Origin: a virus
Length of the DNA stretch: 30,580 nucleotides
Strand: one strand, 5' to 3'
Virus record (IMG/VR): IMGVR_UViG_3300017732_001590
Span: 1 to 30,580 of that record
The position numbers and the translations under genes were made by a program. The notes beneath the pieces were generated by a model. It had not been told where the DNA came from. It did no database searches and was given only the letters and a program-made list of their open reading frames with translations. Of the stretch, positions 6,508 through 11,797 are shown piece after piece (position 1 is the first letter of the stretch; each line of letters opens with the position of its first letter).

Positions 6508-8093
6508 TATACTCTCCCACCTTTATCGAAGGTTGTAAATTTCTTTAACTTATCAAATGCTCTAAATTTTTTCATCTTTTCTTGTTTTGTCCATTTCATC
6601 TTATCAAATACTTTCATTCTCATGTGTTGTTTTACTATCCAATAAATATCAAGTGGATTACCACCCATTGATTTTATCCACTTGGCGTATTTCTTAACCA
6701 ATTTAGCTGATACATGCTCATGTCCATAATGAGTCCAAAACCCTTTCTTTGGATGTAATTTAGCAGTTGAGTCTTTTCCTATATCGTGAAACAATGCTGA
6801 TAGAGCGAAGTCTATATCACCTGTTTTAAGTGCCCTATTCGTAACAGCAATAGTATGTTTTAAAACATTACCTTCAGGATGTGCATCTCTCCTCTGGTCG
6901 TAGTTTTTTAAATTATACACACGTTTCTTCAAGTCACTTGGTAACGCGTTATAAATGTCTTTGAATTTCTTCGGTTTTTTCCGAACTGCTATTTCATTTA
7001 AGAATTTATCTTTTTCCATATTTTGTATTGCTTTACCGATGTCCCTTCCTTTTAAATCACTTGAAACATCACTACCCCTTACCGATAGTTTAAATCTAAT
7101 TAATTTTTTAAAATCTTTTCCAATGTACTTACCCCATTTAAGAATTTGACCTTTACTCAATTTGGTCTTTTCTTGAAACTTTTTAATCAAAAAAATATTC
7201 TCAGGTTTAAAATTCTGTAATGAATTTAAAAACTGAATATCAACTATTTCTTGAGTAGGATAGGCTAAACCATTTAATTTCCTTATTGAATTTACATCAT
7301 TTTTTCGTAAAATCCAAGCTAAAAATAAAATATAATCGTTTTCATTTATGTATGGAATCTTAACTTGTAATCCAGGTAATATCTGTTTTGTAAATCCTAA
7401 CGAATCAGCAAGCTGTAAATACCTCTTGGGTGATTTTGCCTTTCTAATCGACTTGACAAACTCATCTCTGATTCTTTCTTTACTCACACCTTTAAGACTT
7501 GGATTCTGTCTTAGTGCCCTTTCAGTTTCCTTACCTAACTTACCACCGAGTGCACCTTGAAATCTTAATGCCCTCATCTTTCTTAACGGATCTTCATCAA
7601 ATCTTTCGACAGCATTTCCAACGGTTCGAATCTTCTTCTTTTTTAAATCTGCTATACCACCAACCAAGTCTACAATTTCACCCCTATCCATATCGTAGAA
7701 CAACGCATTTATGGTCAAATCCCTTCTTTTTACATCACCCTCGATGTCGGTATAATCAACTGAACTTGGGCGTCTCCCTTTACCAATATCCTTTCTGAAT
7801 GTTGCTATTTCGTGTCCACCAACTATTACGACACCGAATTGTTTTCCAACCTCTACGGTTTTCAATCCACCTTTTTTTGCTATTTGTAATACCTCATCGG
7901 GTTTAGCATCGGTGGCTAAATCAAAATCTTTTGGACTCTTTCCTAATATTGCATCCCTTACTGCTCCACCCACAACAAAAAGTTTTTTCTTGTTTTTCTT
8001 AAAAAGCTTGTGTATCTTCCTGATGTCAGAGGGGATGTTGAGCCTAAATTTAGAATACTCATTCAACGGAATTAAATTAGAAAGATAAATCAT
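6507..8093 (-). CDS. CCA-adding enzyme / poly(A) polymerase family nucleotidyltransferase with HD domain
   Basis: A 528-residue protein of the class II tRNA nucleotidyltransferase/poly(A) polymerase family, which adds CCA or A tails to RNA 3' ends. Visible motifs are VGGAVRD at 41-47, the metal-binding DFDLAT at 56-61, and RRDLTINA at 123-130. A later segment has the RMRALRF-like neck, and an HD phosphohydrolase-type domain follows with HPEGNVLKHT and LFHDIGK (His-Asp at 436-437). The HD domain suggests additional 2',3'-cyclic phosphodiesterase or phosphatase activity, as in bacterial CCA enzymes. The ATG at 8093 overlaps the preceding TGA (ATGA), so the longer reading to 8129 is not needed. 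The N-terminus (MIYLSNLIPLNEYSKF) carries an LNE that fits the shared leader. Probably RNA end repair; specificity for CCA or A is not decidable here. Confidence 0.88.
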   Translation of the reverse strand: MIYLSNLIPLNEYSKFRLNIPSDIRKIHKLFKKNKKKLFVVGGAVRDAILGKSPKDFDLATDAKPDEVLQIAKKGGLKTVEVGKQFGVVIVGGHEIATFRKDIGKGRRPSSVDYTDIEGDVKRRDLTINALFYDMDRGEIVDLVGGIADLKKKKIRTVGNAVERFDEDPLRKMRALRFQGALGGKLGKETERALRQNPSLKGVSKERIRDEFVKSIRKAKSPKRYLQLADSLGFTKQILPGLQVKIPYINENDYILFLAWILRKNDVNSIRKLNGLAYPTQEIVDIQFLNSLQNFKPENIFLIKKFQEKTKLSKGQILKWGKYIGKDFKKLIRFKLSVRGSDVSSDLKGRDIGKAIQNMEKDKFLNEIAVRKKPKKFKDIYNALPSDLKKRVYNLKNYDQRRDAHPEGNVLKHTIAVTNRALKTGDIDFALSALFHDIGKDSTAKLHPKKGFWTHYGHEHVSAKLVKKYAKWIKSMGGNPLDIYWIVKQHMRMKVFDKMKWTKQEKMKKFRAFDKLKKFTTFDKGGRV

Positions 8094-9004
8094 ACTTGGT
8101 CTATTATTCCTTCTCTGTCCTTGTACCATTTTCTAAATTTTGCTGGTGTACCGATTGTTATTTTGTTCTTGGGGACATATTTGAGAATTTCTTTTTGCCA
8201 AGGTCCTGGTTTATTGTCTCCCCATTGTTGCATCCAATATCCATCCCTTGTAATCCTCTCCATTACAAAAACATCTATAATCTTAGGATTATATATAAGA
8301 ATTTCATTCCACCATGCCGATGGTTTATCTTCTGGATTTATAAGATTCTTCTTTATTTTTGATTTATTCTTTACCAACCACTTGTTTTGCCAATCAAACC
8401 ACTCTTTTATAAATTTACTAATATAAGGTCCTGCTTCTTTTACTGTTAATTTTTTATATTCATCATATTCAATTTCATCATCTGTCATCCATAAGTCATG
8501 AAATACCGCATCTATTCGTCTAATTTTATTTTCCATTGTTTCAAGTTTCTTAAAGAATCCAGCTCTTTTCATAGCATTTTTAAAAATCATTCTATCACCA
8601 GTTATGTAATGTGATTCTATCCATCTACGACCAGTCTTATCGGGTACTGTATCGAAGTCCATGTATCGTTTAGCAAGTAAGTTTCCCCTAACATAAAATA
8701 TAACTCCACCCGTACCTGTTTGAATACCTCTACCTTTAGCAAGTGGTGAGTCATTGTTAGCACGAGTGAATGTTGATATGGATTTTTTCTTACCTATTAT
8801 CTTACCAATTGTTTTTATGTGGTCTGGATTAGTAACATGAAATGAACTAATAGGTATTTTACCAAACATCTTTTCGTGTAATTTAGGATAGAGTGCTATC
8901 TTATCCCCATATTTTATATTATCTAATGTTTTTCTTGTATGAGCAGGATACCACTTATTATCGTCTAACCAATCTTCTGTTAATAATTGTTTTAATTTAA
9001 TCAT
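8090..9004 (-). CDS. Leader-bearing phage protein, weakly ADP-ribosyltransferase-like
   Basis: A 304-residue protein starting MIKLKQLLTEDW at the ATG 9004, one base after the previous gene's stop (9006). The longer reading to 9043 would overlap that gene and hide the leader. The leader ends in LTE. The next 110 residues have the order SFHVT (near 50), a basic helix, SISTFTR, then a strand ending FYVRGN and GRRWIES. A strand ending in an S-T-S-like box is reminiscent of R-S-E class ADP-ribosyltransferases, but the catalytic Glu motif is not certain. T4 packages such an enzyme (Alt) in its capsid, so the leader makes the idea attractive. The Trp-rich C-terminal half has no family I recognise. 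Treat the function as unknown. Confidence 0.55.
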   Translation of the reverse strand: MIKLKQLLTEDWLDDNKWYPAHTRKTLDNIKYGDKIALYPKLHEKMFGKIPISSFHVTNPDHIKTIGKIIGKKKSISTFTRANNDSPLAKGRGIQTGTGGVIFYVRGNLLAKRYMDFDTVPDKTGRRWIESHYITGDRMIFKNAMKRAGFFKKLETMENKIRRIDAVFHDLWMTDDEIEYDEYKKLTVKEAGPYISKFIKEWFDWQNKWLVKNKSKIKKNLINPEDKPSAWWNEILIYNPKIIDVFVMERITRDGYWMQQWGDNKPGPWQKEILKYVPKNKITIGTPAKFRKWYKDREGIIDQV

Positions 9005-9005
9005 A

Positions 9006-9365
9006 CTATTTCTCAAAATCCGTTGAATAATCTTGACCACCATATTTATCCCAACTTGCTATAGTGTCATAAAAATCTTCATATTTAAGTCCAGTATTGA
9101 TAACTCTCTTTATCACCTGAACTCTCTGAATACTCTTATCATCACCTCTACCTTTTGCTGCATCATATGGATTATCCGCCTTTGGAAAATGAAGTTGAGT
9201 ATATCTACCCTTCTCAAACCAAGGCTCGGGTTTACTACTATCCACTCCTAACTTTCGTTTTCTTCGTGGATTCGTCCAACCTGTTTCGGGTTCACCTGCA
9301 TCCGAACCGCCCGTTGAACCGTTGTTATGTGAATACTCATTAAGTATATCCACAAGTTTAATCAT
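9006..9365 (-). CDS. Small leader-bearing phage protein of unknown function
   Basis: A 119-residue protein that starts MIKLVDILNEYS, nearly identical in its first ten residues to the P-loop kinase at 9662-10450 (MIKLVDLLNEG). The ATG at 9365 overlaps the end of the ferredoxin gene by eight bases (ATGATTAA), with GAGAG upstream. The longer frame to 9389 lacks support. After the leader comes a Gly/Ser/Asn-rich linker, a basic Pro/Trp region, and a short helical segment near the C-terminus (QRVQVIKRVINTGLKYEDF). It has no Cys and no membrane segment. It may be an internal protein whose leader is removed after LNE. No enzymatic motif was seen. Confidence 0.6.
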   Translation of the reverse strand: MIKLVDILNEYSHNNGSTGGSDAGEPETGWTNPRRKRKLGVDSSKPEPWFEKGRYTQLHFPKADNPYDAAKGRGDDKSIQRVQVIKRVINTGLKYEDFYDTIASWDKYGGQDYSTDFEK

Positions 9366-9660
9366 TGAACTCTCTACCAAAAAATTCATAATTTAATTTT
9401 GTATACTTTTCCCATTCTTCAGGAACATCATCTTCTTCAAAAATCGCCTCAACTGGACATTCAGGCTCACAAGCCCCACAATCGATACATTCTTCTGGAT
9501 CGATGTAAAGTTGTTTTCCGTCAGGATTAAATCCATCTGCCTTTGCCTCATCTCCTCTACCTTCTCTGTCATCAGGTCCGTGAATACAATCAACAGGACA
9601 AACTTCTACACAAGCTGTATCGCAAGTACCCACACAAGGTTCTACTATTATAAACGCCAT
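9358..9660 (-). CDS. 7Fe-type bacterial ferredoxin
   Basis: A 100-residue ferredoxin. Cys9, 17 and 21 (C-x7-C-x3-CP) with Cys25, and the second group CIDCGACEPECP (Cys58, 61, 64, 68), match the [3Fe-4S][4Fe-4S] class of Azotobacter FdI-like ferredoxins. An acidic insert of about 20 residues (28-50) separates the groups. All ligands are present, so it should be functional as an electron carrier in the cytosol. The ATG has an ideal AAAAAGGAGTTAAA upstream. It has no L-x-E leader, unlike both neighbours. Candidate partners in the window are the radical-SAM protein (11794-14718), which needs a reductant, and perhaps host enzymes. Such small ferredoxins are acquired by some marine phages as metabolic genes. 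Confidence 0.92.
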   Translation of the reverse strand: MAFIIVEPCVGTCDTACVEVCPVDCIHGPDDREGRGDEAKADGFNPDGKQLYIDPEECIDCGACEPECPVEAIFEEDDVPEEWEKYTKLNYEFFGREFND

Positions 9661-9661
9661 T

Positions 9662-10450
9662 TTAACTCCTTTTTAACATTTGCTTTAAATCTTTTTTTGG
9701 TACTAAACTTTGTTGTTTCATCCATTTTTTTGCTATTTTATTTTTAACTGGTTTTTTCATAAACTTATCAATTCCTTGACCAACTAACATCTTAAATTTC
9801 TTTTCTGCCTGTTTTGGTTCTAAGTGTTTATTGTTATCCACAATTAAAAAATTACTACCACCGAACAACCCTTGAAAGAATGCCATATTTTTCTGAACAT
9901 CTTTCCAACTATCCTCTACCACATCTGCTGGTAATACTCGTGGTCTTGTTTCGTTTCTTTGCTGTGCAACTTCTAATGAGGTTGTTACGAAAACCATATA
10001 AGTATCATAACCTAAATCTATCAATCTTTTTCTTTTCTTTTGTACGGATTTAAATTTATGACCAGTTCCATCGATAATAACGCCCAAACGACCTTCCAAG
10101 TATTGTGCCATTCTCTGTTTATTTAGTGATTTAGCATAACCTCGTAAACCACTATATCCTGCATAATCTGGATCTGTAAGTTGTTTAAATAATTCGTCAG
10201 GAAACTTTTGAATGTTAAGGTAATCTACGGATGAATCTTGCCCATAAAATTTCTTTAAAAGCATTTCTAATTCTTGGTCTTGATTAACCATTTTTAATCC
10301 ATACTTGGAAACATTTATTTTTTCAGGAATACCGAATAAACCCTTTGCAACATAGGATTTACCACTACCAGGTCCTCCAGCCAAGAATATACCTTTAAAG
10401 ATACCTGGATCTCGAACTCCTTCGTTTAGTAAATCTACCAATTTTATCAT
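9662..10450 (-). CDS. P-loop kinase (zeta-toxin/polynucleotide-kinase-like) with capsid-targeting-like leader
   Basis: A 262-residue P-loop phosphotransferase. After the leader MIKLVDLLNEG comes IFLAGGPGSGKS (Walker A at 25-32). VIIDGTGHK near residue 130 is a Walker-B-like strand with a substrate Asp, and QQRNETRPR near 165-175 is an Arg-rich lid. This is the architecture of zeta-toxin/PNK/adenylylsulfate-kinase-like small-molecule or polynucleotide 5'-kinases; the substrate is not certain. The ATG at 10450 has GGAG seven bases upstream, while the reading to 10456 would need a TTG. It is the first gene after the gap 10451-10516 and heads the block that also encodes the CCA/poly(A)-type enzyme and ligase-like pieces. 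A role in nucleic-acid end repair is therefore possible. Confidence 0.75.
   Translation of the reverse strand: MIKLVDLLNEGVRDPGIFKGIFLAGGPGSGKSYVAKGLFGIPEKINVSKYGLKMVNQDQELEMLLKKFYGQDSSVDYLNIQKFPDELFKQLTDPDYAGYSGLRGYAKSLNKQRMAQYLEGRLGVIIDGTGHKFKSVQKKRKRLIDLGYDTYMVFVTTSLEVAQQRNETRPRVLPADVVEDSWKDVQKNMAFFQGLFGGSNFLIVDNNKHLEPKQAEKKFKMLVGQGIDKFMKKPVKNKIAKKWMKQQSLVPKKDLKQMLKRS
9663..9672 (-). promoter_or_regulatory. Extended Shine-Dalgarno AAAGGAGTTA (ferredoxin gene)
   Basis: Minus strand AAAGGAGTTAAA before the ATG at 9660. It contains the stop of the kinase gene. Confidence 0.75.
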
Positions 10451-10516
10451 AAGCAAACTCCGTTTAGGTGTAATGATTCACTAATAAATATAAGAAAAGG
10501 AAAATTTTAGAAGTTA
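10451..10516 (-). promoter_or_regulatory. Largest intergenic gap; probable promoter/leader of the 10450-1344 block
   Basis: This 66-base AT-rich stretch separates the sugar cluster from the leader-protein block and is the longest non-coding stretch in the window. On the minus strand it reads ...TTCTTATATTTATTAGTGAATC... and ends in CGGAGTTTGCTT before the ATG at 10450, so it holds the ribosome binding site and probably a promoter. On the plus strand AATAAATA occurs at 10483-10490, close to the T4 late core but in the antisense direction. No GC-rich hairpin or U-tract terminator was seen. Confidence 0.35.
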
Positions 10517-11797
10517 TTAGATGGATTCGCCTATACCGATGTGAATAACTTTATAGTCCTCTGATGTAGGAATGTATCTCCAAGGATCAATTATTACTGA
10601 ACCTTTTTCAAACGGAAAACTTGTAAATTCAGGATGTTTAGTTCCGATAAAATATAATTGAGAATGATTCTCAGTTTCACTATCATCGTACATTTCCTTT
10701 ATTTTTTCCCAAGGCTCATCAACATACGGATCCCATATAAATACTCCATGTCCTCTTTCTTCTAATATATTCTGTAATAAGATGGATGGACTGCCTGTTG
10801 CAATGTTGGTTTCAGGTTTGAAAGATTTTCCGAGTATATTTATTCCTCTATCTTCAGCATGTTTTTCTATCAAATCGGCTAACCAATCAGTTTGATTTTC
10901 TCGTTGTTTCATTATATTATCAAACCAATCATGAGATAAATCTAACTCTTGTGATAACCAACTAAGTGCTATGTTATCTCTTGGGTGACATCCACCACCA
11001 TCTCCCATACCACCTGACCAATAGGATTCGGCTAATATTCTTTTAGTACCAAGTGATAACGCATTCATCACATCATCACAATTGGTATTAGGTAGTTTAT
11101 GACACATTTCCATTACGGTATTTGCAAAAGATAATTTTGTAGATATAAAAGTATTGTAAGAAACCTTAATCAATTCGGCATTTTCAATTGTAGTTTCAAA
11201 CACAGGAGCATGTGTTATTGTTTTGTAAAACTTTCTTGCAGTTTTTAATGCCCAATCATCATCTTGACCAAATAAAATAAATTCAGGATGTAAAAAATCT
11301 CTCATTGTTGTTCCCATAGCAATAAAGAATGGATTGTAACACAATTTAAAATATGGATTGTGGTCTATAATTGGTTTAATTTCTTTACGGATTGTACCAG
11401 GTAAAACCGTAGAAATAATAATAACCACTTTTGGTCGCTGTTCATCCCATATTTCTATTTCTAAATCTTTAATACCTTGTTTTAAATAAGTGTAATCAAA
11501 ATCTTTTCTATGCTTTGGTATCCGTGTAATTCCTTCAAATTCATCTCCGTGTGGTGTCTGAATCGGAACGAAAATAATATCAGATTCCTGTACAACTTCT
11601 CTTATCGATTTTATTTCTATCTTACTTTTATCTAAATGGTCTTGAGCCCATATTTCCTGATATTGAAGTTTCTTTGTATCGACAATTTCTTTAACTTGTT
11701 CTGAAGGATCATAACCTACTACTTTATGACCTCTCGATTCTACTGCCAAAGCACAAGGTAAACCAAGTTTACCCAATCCTATAAATCCTACATTCAT
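10517..11797 (-). CDS. UDP-glucose/GDP-mannose dehydrogenase family enzyme
   Basis: A 426-residue NAD-dependent sugar-nucleotide dehydrogenase that oxidises C6 of an NDP-hexose to the uronic acid in two steps. Visible are the N-terminal Rossmann motif (VGFIGLGKLGLP), the Thr-rich active-site loop (STVLPGT near 129-135), the central ENAELIKVSYNTF with Lys211 and Asn215, and the catalytic Cys270 in GGGCHPRDN. A C-terminal NAD-binding-like domain contains GKSFKPETN. Length is normal for the family (about 390-450). Substrate (UDP-Glc, UDP-GlcNAc, UDP-ManNAc or GDP-Man) cannot be told. The ATG overlaps the stop of the radical-SAM fusion gene and has AAAAGGAGTTA upstream. As the last gene of the sugar cluster it would supply a uronic acid for the glycan. 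Confidence 0.88.
   Translation of the reverse strand: MNVGFIGLGKLGLPCALAVESRGHKVVGYDPSEQVKEIVDTKKLQYQEIWAQDHLDKSKIEIKSIREVVQESDIIFVPIQTPHGDEFEGITRIPKHRKDFDYTYLKQGIKDLEIEIWDEQRPKVVIIISTVLPGTIRKEIKPIIDHNPYFKLCYNPFFIAMGTTMRDFLHPEFILFGQDDDWALKTARKFYKTITHAPVFETTIENAELIKVSYNTFISTKLSFANTVMEMCHKLPNTNCDDVMNALSLGTKRILAESYWSGGMGDGGGCHPRDNIALSWLSQELDLSHDWFDNIMKQRENQTDWLADLIEKHAEDRGINILGKSFKPETNIATGSPSILLQNILEERGHGVFIWDPYVDEPWEKIKEMYDDSETENHSQLYFIGTKHPEFTSFPFEKGSVIIDPWRYIPTSEDYKVIHIGIGESI

Noticed and set aside
9393-9593. Second frame inside the ferredoxin gene
   Set aside because: Shadow frame. The cysteine-cluster frame is clearly the real one.
10451-10516. Rho-independent terminator between the two gene blocks
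   Set aside because: No GC-rich stem or following U-tract on either strand.
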